Source: Saururus chinensis
Taxonomy: Eukaryota; Streptophyta; Magnoliopsida; Piperales; Saururaceae
Direction of reading: 5' to 3'
DNA length: 64,000 nt
NCBI GenBank assembly: GCA_035235625.1
Contig: CP141144.1
Span: 38,376,014 to 38,440,013 of the forward strand
This document shows, piece by piece, positions 23,970-34,713 of the stretch (position 1 is its first letter; each line of letters begins with the position of its first letter). Made by a program: the position numbers and the translations under genes. The notes under the pieces are model-generated. The model made no database searches. It was given only the letters and a program-made list of their open reading frames with translations, and was not told where the DNA came from.

Positions 23970-24330
23970 GGACTAATGAGGGCTCGGGAGGCGAGATGAG
24001 GGCTCCGGGAGGTGATGAAGAGGGTGCGGGCAAGATGAGGGCTCTAGGAGGTGAGATGAGGGCTCTGGGAGGTGGTGAGGGTGAGATGAGGGCTCTGGGA
24101 GGCAATGAGGGCTCCTGGAGGCAGTGAGGATGAGATGAGGGCTCCAGGAGGAAATGAGCTATTGAGAAGGAGTCACAGAGAGGAATGAATGGGAAGAGAG
24201 AGGTGTTGGTCGGTCTTTGGGAGGTGGTGAAGGAGATGAGAGCTCCGCGAGAGGAATGAATGGGAAGAGAGAAGTGTTGGTCGGTGTTTGGGAGGTGGTG
24301 AAGGTAATGAGAGCTCTGCAAGGCGATGAG
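23970..24330. repeat. two minisatellites (GAGATGAGGGCTC, and 71 bp)
   Basis: About 23980-24165 is a G-rich array in which GAGATGAGGGCTC plus GGGAGG words recur six or more times at 20-30 bp spacing. At 24180-24320 a 71 bp unit beginning GAGGAATGAATGGG occurs twice. Frames of 74 codons (plus) and 151 codons (minus, Pro/Ser-rich) across it are repeat-driven and not accepted as genes. Confidence 0.75.
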
Positions 24331-25436
24331 TCATTGAGAAGAGAAGACTGACAGAGAGAAAAACAAACGGGAAGAGATGGGTCTAGGGAGGTTTATAGTA
24401 ATCAAGGGTAGTTAAGTCAAGACAGAAGAATGAAGAATGTTGAAGGTGTTTGAGGCTTTTTAAGATCGCATTTGCAAATAAATATCACTCAGTGAAGTTT
24501 CAGAAGTGATTTCAATGGTTTTAGAAGTTTTAGGGTAAAAAAGTTAAAATAGTAAATTATCAAGTAGAACTATCAATCGCTACAAAACAAGAAGAACCAA
24601 ATGATTGATTGCACCTTGTTCAGCCTTGTGCAAAATGAACTGAGTGGTATTGATCCATCACTCTCGTGAATCGATCAATTACTTAAAGTATCGTGCATAA
24701 AACAAACATTGAACATTTTCTAAACTAGGTTGGTGGTTTGCTTGCATTAATGTATAGTATTGGTTTCTAGTGCATTAGTTTGATTACTTTGGAAATGTTT
24801 TGGTTTTCTACATGTGTTAGGGTTTCTACATTAAACTAATGTCTTCATATGTTGATTGAATGATGGTGATTGAATAAGGATGACTGAAATATCATTAGTG
24901 AGATTTAAGAGACTATGAGTTTGATTTCGCTACATATAAAATTCTTGCCAAAGAATTTAGAACTCGCCATCTTTATCCTTGTTGATAATTGAACTAGGGG
25001 TAATCTAATGATCTTTGATAGATATTAAACTCACAATTCGTGACCCAAAAAATTATTTCAACACAAAGAATAAATTATCACTTTTTAGTGAAATCTTATT
25101 GGATAACTTATTAAATAATTGAAAAAATTAATCATATAATTCATTATTGGAACATATGCACATGGTGTTGAAAATTTTTTCAATTGTTCAAAATGAAAAG
25201 CAACAAAATTTTGCTTCAAGAATGAAGGACATTGTTACCTCATGTAAGATTTATTCTAAGATTTTGCAAATTGTTTATAATGAATGGATTTGGGAAGCAA
25301 ATTTGCCATTTCAAATGATTGAATAAATTTTAATTTTGGAGCCTACGACCTAGCAAGAGTGGAAACAAACACTTTAATACTTGGAATGGTTAAAAGTGCA
25401 CTATAAGGTAGTCAAGAGAATTCCACAATTATTCAA
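24331..25436. other. unassigned DNA
   Basis: A/T-rich sequence with no frame above the noise. From about 25130 it may be a decayed 5' extension of the coding remnant at 25437, since short plus-strand frames follow one another, but no motif is recognisable. Confidence 0.35.
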
Positions 25437-25853
25437 ATGATAATAAACAGGCCAGAAAAGAAAGACCAAGAGAAAGTTATGAAACTTTATGAATGTGGTT
25501 TCATTAGGAAATTATATATCTATAATGCTTGGTATCTTGATTATTATTCTCCCATAATTCTGTAAGAAGTAAAAAGACTTGTCTATTATCATGAGGAACC
25601 TAATATTGTTATCAATATTTCAATGGCCTCACCCGAATGGGAGAAAGATAAAGAGTGTCATCTTCCATTACATTTATTACATATATATAAGGCAAAGATA
25701 AGCAATATAGAACAAGTCCTTATGAATGACTATTGGGATATGACAATGAAATCACTATTCTGGATTTGGAATAACCAAAAAAATGAGGACTTATTATCAA
25801 TAATGACACAATCAATGAGGCTAGAGCTTTTGGATTACTTGAAATTAAAATAA
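25437..25853 (+). pseudogene. unrecognised coding remnant with one internal stop
   Basis: A single reading frame of about 139 codons runs from ATG at 25437 to TAA at 25853, with one internal TAA near 25563. The product is rich in Lys, Glu, Tyr and Trp (for example RPEKKDQEKVMKLYECGF, and MASPEWEKDKECHLPLHLLH from 25623) and has the composition of a real soluble protein. I do not recognise the family. It ends about 60 bp before the Athila-type LTR. It may be a captured host gene piece or part of an older element. Confidence 0.4.
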
Positions 25854-25916
25854 GCTCAAACACATCAAAAGAGTACAAAGTTTCATAACAACTATCGAGA
25901 CTGAAAGGGCGATAAT

Positions 25917-27306
25917 TGATGCACTGAAATACTGTTTAATTAAATATTTTTAAATTTTAAACTGCAATCCTATTTTTTTAATTTATTACTTATTTGGGTT
26001 ATTTATGTTTTGAATAAGTTAGTTGAACCTTAATTGAGTTTACATGTCTAAAAAGGCTTCAACAGGATCCAACTAGAAGAGGAAGTGAAGCTCAACTACT
26101 CAAAACTATTTAAAAGTCAAGAATGGGCTCCTAATGGTCTAAACATATATAGAATGGTCGAACACAACCTTTTAGACCCATTAGATTTGAGATTTGCATC
26201 AAGAGAACTAAATTAGGAAAAAAGCTGATTCGGACGGATTGACACAGCCCTAGTATTTTGATCATATCTTGTATAATTCGGATTGATACAATTTTGGTGG
26301 CATTGGAAAGAAGACTTCCGCGGATACAATCATTATTTTAAGAGGAAATCCACAATTCGGAAGATTTATGGGTCGAATTTGGCATGAAAAGGAACAGCTA
26401 GTTAACTAACCCAAGGCTAGCACATGAAGAATATTTTCATTGATTGTGATTGATACACATAAAGAAAGACAATGAGGCTGATTGGATAACTGAAGGAATA
26501 TTTAAAGATACTTATTTGCTAAATAAATTATTGATTTATTTAATTAATTTAGAATCTAATCATTGCCAAAGAAGCAACCAATTAGGCAATCAATCAGGAT
26601 GTAATCTAGAGATATAATTTGATTTTCCCCTTTGAAATAACCCCTTCTACTCCTATAAATAAAGGGGTGGACGTGATAGAGGCATAATTTGCTCCTCTTT
26701 AGAGCTCTCTTCACCTATTTTTCTTCTCTTCTTTTGAATTTTTTATTTTAGTTTTATTGTAATAGCTTTCTAAGCTCTCAAGCTAAGGCTAGGAATGAAG
26801 TTTGTACTTGATGTTTAATGGCTACTTTGATTCAAGTAAGTTATTTATTATTTTAAATAGATTTTCCATATTTAAAGAGTTTATAATCTATATGATTATT
26901 TAATTCGGTGTTAATGAAAGGCACGTTGAATGCTTATAATTCCCTATGATTATATACTTAATATTTTCACGTAGTAAACAATCAATTACTATTGTTCTAT
27001 TTCTATGTTCTTTAAAAGATAAATTATCCAATTAAGATGAATTTTTATTTGATCTTAACTGAGTTATCATTTGAATCAAATATACTTTAGATATTTGTTA
27101 CAACTGGATTTCTGATGCCTTAGCAATTTCACTTTGATTGTCTTTTATTCTCTATTTTACCTTCTTTCTCTATTCTATTCTCTTTGTAATAGTTTTCTTT
27201 GTCACACAAAGCTTTCCCTGTGGATTGACCTTGTTTACTATAGTTGACAAGTAAAAAAGAAATCTGAACTAGACTACTACATAGTCTTAGTTTGGATGTA
27301 ACAACA
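25917..27306 (+). repeat. Athila-type 5' LTR (1390 bp)
   Basis: It begins TGATGCACTG and ends GTAACAACA, directly before a tRNA-Asp primer site. It is colinear with the solo LTR at 11637-13039. A TATA-like CCTATAAATAAAGG lies near 26655. Left-flank bases 25912-25916 are ATAAT. No 3' LTR follows in the window, so the element is truncated. Confidence 0.9.
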
Positions 27307-27309
27307 AAT

Positions 27310-27327
27310 TGGCACCGTTGCCGGGGA
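27310..27327 (+). other. primer-binding site, tRNA-Asp type
   Basis: TGGCACCGTTGCCGGGGA, three bases after the LTR, is one change from the TGGCGCCGTTGCCGGGGA site used by Athila/Tat-type Ty3/gypsy elements. It fixes the plus orientation. Confidence 0.9.
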
Positions 27328-27656
27328 TTGCAACGTGTAACAAGAATCCGTTACGAAAAAAAACTCACTCTAACTTTACTAATTCTCTAACATTTATTTT
27401 TGCACATTAACTCTTTAAATTCAGTCATTTACTTTTATTACTTAAATTCTGTAATTTGTTTTAGACCGGAGACACTACCCACGTTACTATCAAAAAATTT
27501 TCGGGATCAAACGTGTATCTCGATAGTGCCTTTGGCCTTATTTTGGAATTTAAATTTTGTCTATTATCTTCTAACTCTCTAACTTTTTATATTTTGTCAT
27601 TTCATTTCTACACTTTTACTTTCGTTTGTAACCAAAAATAAAAAAATTATTGTTGC

Positions 27657-29898
27657 ATGTTTACATGGGTGCATGATAATTTTGGACTATTGAGAAGAGT
27701 GAACAAATCTTTTGAAAATTCTCTTTCTTTTAATATAATGGAGGATCTAAGAACTAATGAGGAACTAAGAAGTGATCATGGGTATAATAATGCACAAAAT
27801 GTTCAAGTCAAAACCTTGTGTGATTATTTGCAACCAACTAGATCAAGTTCTCCTTCTTGTATGATTTTTCCAATTAATGTGGGTGATTTTGGACTCAAGT
27901 CAGGTGTAATTCAATTACTACCCAAATTTCATAGCCTAGGTTTAGAAAGCCCATATTTGTATTTAAAAGAGTTTAAAGAAGTTTGTGCAACTTTGCCAAA
28001 CCAAAATGTTTCAAATGATGTTATTAGATTAAAACTCTTTCTATTTTTTTTAAAGGAAAAAACAAAAAATTGGTTGAATTCTTTGAAGCCAAGATCCATT
28101 GGAACATGGCAAGAAATACAAAGAGAATTTTTTAAAAAGTTTTTCCCCACCCATAGAACTAATACACTTAGAAAGAACATCATAAATTTTTCACAAAAAG
28201 AAAATGAGACTTTCTTTCAATGTTGGGAGAGATTTAAAGAACTTTTGTTATTGTGCCCACATCATGGATATGAAACATGGTGTACAATTAATTTCTTTTA
28301 TAATGGCTTGATTTCTCAAATGAGGCAATTTGTTGAAATGGTGTGTAATGGAGAGTTTTTGAGTGAAGAACCTGAGGAAGCATGAGACTATTTTGATGTG
28401 TTGACTGAAAATGCTCAATCATGGGAAGATTGTAATTAATTTTAAAGTAGTAATAAGACAAAATTTAATGTGGCAACTAAGGAGGGCAAGTACCTTCTTA
28501 AAGAAGAGGATAATGTAAAAGCAAAAATTACAAGTTTAACTAAAAAGGTTGAGGCTATGAAAATTAATAGGGAAAACATGTCTAAAGTTTCTCAAAAAAT
28601 ATAAGATATTTATAGTATATGTGAGAGTGATGGACACCAAACATAGGATTGTCCAACAATCCCTACTTTTCAAGATGTGTTACATACTCAATCAAATGCT
28701 ATGACTACCTATAAAAGACATTTTTCTTCTCCTTATTCTGAAACTTATACTCCTAATTGGAGAAATCATCCTAACTTTAGTTGGAGAAATGAGTCAAATG
28801 TGCAGGAACCTTCTTCTTCAAATTATGTTCCACCACGTAAGAAGATTCTTAAAGACACATTGCAAACATTCACACAACGTCAAGCAACAATCAACAACCA
28901 AACAATGCAAGCCATCAATGACTTGAAGACTTCTATCACTCAATTGACCATAACTTTGAGCACTCAAGAAAAATGGAAGTTTTCTTCTCAACCTCAACCA
29001 AATCCTAAAGGTCAATTTGTAATTGAAAATTTAAATTCTTTAAGTTCACAAGAAGAGCATGCTAAGTCCATCACCACTTTGAGAAATAGAAAAGTCATTA
29101 ACAAAGACATTCCAATGAAGGTTGTTGAACCTAAGGAGTCTTTGAATTCTAAACATGGTGATGAACTTGACAACTCTGATTGTGTTTCTCCTATTCCTCC
29201 AACTTTTCCTTAAAGATTACAATCTTCTTCTAAATTGGTGCAAAACAATGACATTCTTGAAATTTTCAAACAAGTGAAGATTAACATTCCTCTCTTAGAT
29301 GTCATTAAAAAAATTCCATCTTATACAAATTTTTTGAAGGACCTTTGTACAATCAAGAGTAAGCTAAATGTACAAAAGAAGACATTTTTGACAGAACAAG
29401 TGCAATTTTACAACAAAACACCCCACCAAAATATAAAGATCCTGGTTGTCCAACTATATCTTATATAATTGGGAATTATAGAATTGAAAAAGTTTTGCTT
29501 GTTCTTGGGGCAAGTGTTAATCTCTTACCTTATTCTGTTTATGAGCAATTGGGACTTCGTGAATTGAAGCCCACAAACATTACACTTCAACTTGCAGATC
29601 GCTCAGTTAAAACACCAAGAGGAATTATTGAGGATGTGCTAGTACAAGTAGAAAAGTTGTACTTTCCTATTGATTTTATTATTTTGGACACAACCAATTT
29701 TGAATGCTTGTACTTAAATTCCTGTCATATTAGGCCGCCCATTTCTTACTACTTCTAATGCTCTTATTAATTGTAGAAACGGTGTTATGATGCTTTCTTT
29801 TGGAAATATGACTTTGGAACTGAACATTTTTAATATTTGCAGGCAACTAAGAGATGATGATGAGGACGTGCATGAAGTAAATCTTATAGAAAGTCTGG
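27657..29898 (+). pseudogene. Athila-type gag-protease, multiply broken
   Basis: One gag frame runs from 27657 with in-frame stops. Its retrotransposon gag domain lies at about 27880-28380 (LFLFFLKEKTKNWLNSL, WQEIQREFFKKFFPTHRT, CWERFKELL). It stops at TGA 28383-28385, where relatives have Trp, and resumes in the same frame. The zinc knuckle near 28615-28660 (CESDGHQT, stop, DCP) is interrupted. The linker continues to a stop at 29211-29213. After a frameshift near 29425 the aspartic protease follows (LVLGASVNLLPYSVYEQLGL, 29495 onward), with Val where the catalytic Asp of D-[LT]-G-A-S belongs. A second frameshift near 29715 precedes the GRPFLTT segment and the acidic tail ending near 29895, where an unrelated LTR cuts it off. 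RT, RNase H and integrase are absent. It is certainly dead. Confidence 0.88.
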
Positions 29899-30270
29899 AG
29901 AGAGAACGGAGAAACTGGAAATGGGCTCGGGTTTTCTCATGTTACTAGACGTGAAATTTTTTTGGCGACTATAAGTTTCTGGAATCTAGCTGATGAGTCC
30001 ATAAACTTATATAATCTTTTTAATTTTTCCATATATGTCATCAACACACGTTAACATTTTGCTTACGTGTTGTACCTCCAAAATTCATGCCGTAAGCAGG
30101 CAACGAGGCCCGCAGCCTAGGACTAAGCCCCACACCCGACTCTATCGGTTTAAATATGGGGTAAATACACAAATATGAATACGCCTAAGTGTTACATTTT
30201 CCCACCAAAAATCACAAAAAAAAATAGCAAGAAAATCCCAAAAAATCATAGAAAAATCAGGGACCTTACA
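29898..30270 (-). mobile_element. LTR fragment, 5' terminus of the 4.68 kb LTR family
   Basis: The last bases GGACCTTACA at 30270 and about 370 bp before them match the right end of the solo LTR at 42514-47194 (46820-47194), including the CGAGGCCCGC...CACACCCGACTC block. Its other end is lost at the Athila junction. It separates the Athila remnant from the chromovirus fragment. Confidence 0.75.
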
Positions 30271-31010
30271 AGCTTTTAGGGCATGTGATATCAGGCGACG
30301 GGGTGTCTGTTGACCCAGCTATGGTGGAGCCGATGATGCGTTGGGAATGGCCCAAGATAGTGACTGAGTTGCAAAGTTTCTTGGGTTTGGAGGGATATTA
30401 TCAGAGGTTCATCGAAGGGTTCTCTACTATTGCCCTTTCATTGACTCGATTAACCAGGAAGGAAGTCAAATTTCTTTGGAATGAGGCTTGTGAGAAAAGT
30501 TTCATGGAGCTTAAAAGGAGGTTAACTTCAACTCCAATTCTTGCTTTACCGTTTGGGAGTGGAGGTTTTCTTGTATTTAGTGATGCATCAGGTAGAGGGC
30601 TAGGTTATGTTTTGATGCAACATGGAAAGGTGATTGCTTATGCTTTGAGGCAGCTTAAATCCCATGAGGTTATCTACGCAACACACGACCTAGAGCTAGC
30701 AGCAGTTGTCTTTGCCCTGAAGATCTAGCGACATTACCTTTATGGTGAGATGTTTGAAGTTTACACGGATCATAAAAGTTTGAAGTATATCTTCTCTCAA
30801 AAAGATTTGAATATGCATCAGAGACGGTGGTTAGAGTATTCGAAAGATTATGATTTCTCCATTTTATACCACCCAGGGAAGGCGAATGTTGTTGCTGACG
30901 CATTAAGCAGAAAATCCGAGGGTGTAGTTGCTCACTTGATGGTGCAAGAGTCGAGACTCTTAGAGGCGATTGTAGATTGTAGGCCTAAGTTATACTATTG
31001 GCAAAGACAG
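30271..31010 (+). pseudogene. chromovirus RT C-terminus and RNase H fragment
   Basis: The frame opens at the LTR junction with [14 protein letters not shown], the typical end of the Ty3/gypsy RT palm. [17 protein letters not shown] and the RNase H domain follow. RNase H acidic residues are visible in FSDASG, the ELAAVVFAL helix, [12 protein letters not shown] and ADALSRK. A single TAG at 30726-30728 interrupts the frame where relatives have Trp. The rest continues in the same frame from 30729. Sequence style fits the Tekay/Del chromovirus lineage. The 5' part of pol and the integrase are missing. The 3' edge near 31010 meets element C. Confidence 0.85.
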
Positions 31011-32768
31011 CCTTTCAGACTTGGTATGGCATTCCCCTCGACACTCATGGGGTAGCGAGAGGCTCAGAAGGATAGGAACTTTCCCATGATGCTCTACACC
31101 TATATGCGTGTGCCATAACCGATTTTTCGGTGGGTATCCAAATAGAGAGTGCATTGATATTTTCAGGTTTTACCCTGAAACTACCCAGAAAGTGCACCTA
31201 TTCAAAACATAATGCAATGCATATAAATTAATTCTCAAATATGTTATTTTTCCTGAAAACATGGGCAATAAGCATAAATTTAGAATTTAAAACACCCTAT
31301 ATTGTAGTTTGAGTTAACATCTAAAATAATGCTATCCAAAAAATATATAAAAACGATTATATTCTTTTTTCAAAAAATTGTTTGATTCAAAATTAGAATT
31401 CGTAAAATCAGAGTTTAAATCAAATCAGATACCACACATACAAAATAGAATTTCAAATTATTCTTGAATTATAAATCAAAATTTATAAAATCGGAGTCCA
31501 TCTGATGTAACCCAAGCAACACAAAATTTCAAATTCGATACAACTCATTAAGAATAGAAATGTCAAATCCTTTTCAATTAAAAAAAATAGAATCCGTAAA
31601 ATCATAGTTCGTATAAAATCGAATATCATGTATACCGAACAGAAAGTTTATACCCAAAATTCGAATTAAATCCAATATCATAGTTAAAACAAAATATCAA
31701 ATTAATTCCAACATCGGAATTTGTATCAAACCGATATTCAGAATAGTAATTATAAATATTAGCCATTCAAATACGAAATTCATAATATCAATCCAATACA
31801 ACACAAGTAGGAGGGAAATTATAATTTACTTATAATTAAACAAATCATAATTTATAAATATTAGAGTTAATATCAATTCCAATACCATACTAACAACAAA
31901 AAACCCGATACGGCTTGTTCATAGCAAAATTTTTGAATGTACTTAATTCCAAGATCAAAATTTATAAACTTGATTGTCGTAAAAAATCCAATGTAACAAA
32001 TTCAAACATAAATTTAAATAATTTCTTACTCAAAATCAAACTTCATAAATTCAACATTATCATCAATTACTTGCAAAGCATGCAAGAGAGAAATTTAAAA
32101 CTATTTCCGATTCAAAATCGGAAGTCGTAAAATCAGAGTTTGTAATATCTGATGTAATACCCAAAAAAAATCTCACAATCGGAATTCACTTTAAATTTGA
32201 TATAACACATGTGGAACATAAATATCAAAAATTGGAGTCCTCAAATTTGTTATGTATGAAACAGAAAATTCAAAATCGAAGTCAGCATTAAATCTGATGA
32301 AATACATATAGAACAAAAGGATCAAATTTTAGATTCGCATTAAACTTCCAATTTATTTCAGGTCTAAGTAGATATTCATAAAAGACCAAGATTCATAATA
32401 GAAATAAAAATAGGTGCAAAAGCAAAATTCAAGAACTTGTAGTTTATATCCATTCGATGTAGTACAAGTAGGACAAAATTCCAACTCATTTCTAATTAAA
32501 CAAATAAAAATTCATAAATATAAGCAAAACAGAATTACAAATCTCAAACTGGATGATAAAATTTCCTAATCATTTGAGATTCGAGATCAACATTCTTAAA
32601 AAACAATATTTGTATCAAATCCATTAAATGCATGGAAGACAGAACGTACAAATCATAAACACCATTGAGAACATTTATGTATGTTACACATTTATCCATA
32701 TTAAAAATCGTAATTCAAATATAATCAATACATATTTTTAAAACAATTTCCTCTCGTGAACAAAGAAA
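31011..32768 (-). other. element C noncoding interior (3' part lost)
   Basis: A/T-rich DNA of the same composition as the element A interior, with AAATTC and AATCAGA words and no coding. A CATGGGG module lies at 31018-31140, right at the junction with the RT fragment. The polypurine tract and 3' LTR are missing, so the element is truncated. Confidence 0.7.
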
Positions 32769-32781
32769 TGCTCTGATACCA
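32769..32781 (-). other. primer-binding site of element C
   Basis: The minus strand reads TGGTATCAGAGCA, two bases after the LTR edge. This is an initiator tRNA-Met site identical to that of element A. Confidence 0.9.
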
Positions 32782-32783
32782 AT

Positions 32784-34713
32784 TATAACACCCCAACCCA
32801 GACCAAGGGTTATTCGGAAAATAGAATCAGAGTGTATTAAATAAAAAGAAAAATTAAAATCAACCAACCAGGAGTTGCAGACTCTGAGTGCAAGAGTCAT
32901 AATGTTCCTCCACACACTACAGAGCTTTAACTTTTCGTTGTGCATAGATCAAAACAAATCTAAATTTATAACTAATTTGGATTGGGTCAATGTTATCATA
33001 CCATTGGATGCATATGTACATATTGGATACAATCTCTAATGTTATTCTAATACGATCAAATCCGAACGTAATTTTGCCTAACAGCTAATACGTTTGTCGG
33101 GCATCAAAAAATTATATACGTTAAAATACGTATATCCTTATATCTGAATAATTATTCAGAATCAAACGGAAATTTTATAAATCATCGGAGTCAAACGGAA
33201 GCCAATAAATCAATGAAATACACATCTCACATAGGTGAGAAGAACACTAACAAAATCACACATCTCATATAGGTGAGAAGAACACTAACAAAATCACACA
33301 TCTCGCATAGGTGAGAAGAACACTAACATCGCATGTTGGATCATATCAGATTTCATTCGACCATACCAATCATATCATATCATATCAGAGTATATTAGAT
33401 CACAATAGAGCATCTCAGAGTAATTCGGATCACAATAGAATATATCAAAGTAGATTAAATAGGAACATATCAGCATATATCAAATCATATCAAATTATAT
33501 ATCTTAATTAGTATATTACTAATTAAGATGTGTAGGCACATAAATCATATTAAATTAGAATGTCAGAAAAGCATACTCCCCTGCAGTTTCTGAAGTGGTG
33601 ACGTTCAGAGTTGCTCGTTTCCTTAGGGCGTCCTCCCTTTCAGGTCAGAGATGGCGGGTAGAATCTCCTCTAACTCCGGAATATTTTTCTATTTTCATGC
33701 CTGTAGGCTACAGACATAACATCCCCTGACCCAGAACACTTTTTCTCTTAGTGCCCGTAGGCTATGGATAGAACCTCCCCTTAGATTGAAACACTTTTCT
33801 CACAACATGCCCGTCGGCGATGGACATAATCTCCCCTTGCCTAGAGATACTTTACCCTTCATGTCTCCGTAAGCAGCGGAGAGAACCTCCCCTTGCCCGG
33901 AGATACTGTACCCTTCATGTGCCCATAAGCGGCGGACAAACTGTCCCCTACTTGGAGACACTTTTCCTGTACGCGTTCGTGGATGACGGACAGAATTTCC
34001 CCTTACCAAGAGAAACTTTTTCCTCTACGCACTTGAAGGCAATGAATAGAGTCTCCTCTTGCCTTGGGGTATTTCTCCCTCATAGAGTCACTAACTCGAA
34101 TAATGGACACTTCCATTGCATAGAACACGCTCGAATTAGCTAAGAATGCCTTTTGAACGGAAGAAAACGGACTCAGAACCACTCCAAAAACTCCTCCGAA
34201 AGATTAAATGGAAATGAGTTTTTATAGGAGAATGGCATGCAAATGAACGGAAGAAGACAAATATGTGCGCAAGTGCTTGCGCCATGTGGCGTATTATTAT
34301 TTGACCGAGTGAAGGCGGTTCAAGCCGATGCACGCCGCCTGCATTGCGCATCACAGAGCTTAATCCAAATACAATTCCAACTTTAAAATGCGATAACTTC
34401 TTATCCCGAAGTCGGAATCGCGCATTCTTGGTACTGATGGACTCATATTGATGAGCCCTTCAAAACTAGACCCCACATGGGTAGGTTATCTCACTCTTTC
34501 GAATTGGGTCATACCCTTGTGATACGTTTCTTGAGGCCATAACTTTAGTTCCCGACCTCCGTTTTGTGTGTTCTTAGGTTTGTTACCCTTGTTACTTTGA
34601 GCTCTAACTAAATATGAGAATTCCATCCATTGAAACCCCCAAAAAGTTAATAAAAAATTATACAATTACCCCTAACCCATCAGTTTAGGCGTAATCAGAA
34701 CTCAGTTGTCACA
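32784..34713 (-). mobile_element. LARD-like element C, 5' LTR (1930 bp)
   Basis: The inner edge is TATAACACCCCAACC (the expected TG is altered); the outer edge is CAGTTGTCACA. It carries a 38 bp tandem triplication (33215-33330), the ATCTTAATTAGT hairpin (about 33500-33532), the leader array (33590-34085), the conserved leader motif (34119-34185) and a minus-strand TATA box CTCCTATAAAAAC (34219-34231). Similarity to A is modular, so C is a related but distinct family. Confidence 0.85.
33215..33330. repeat. 38 bp tandem repeat, 3 units
   Basis: Units containing CACATCTC[AG]CATAGGTGAG and AGAACACTAAC occur three times at 38 bp spacing inside the element C LTR. No counterpart is seen in the LTRs of A or B. 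Confidence 0.85.

Noticed and set aside
23866..24321. 151-codon minus-strand frame, Pro/Ser-rich
   Set aside because: It spans two minisatellites and its repeats follow the DNA unit, not a protein unit.
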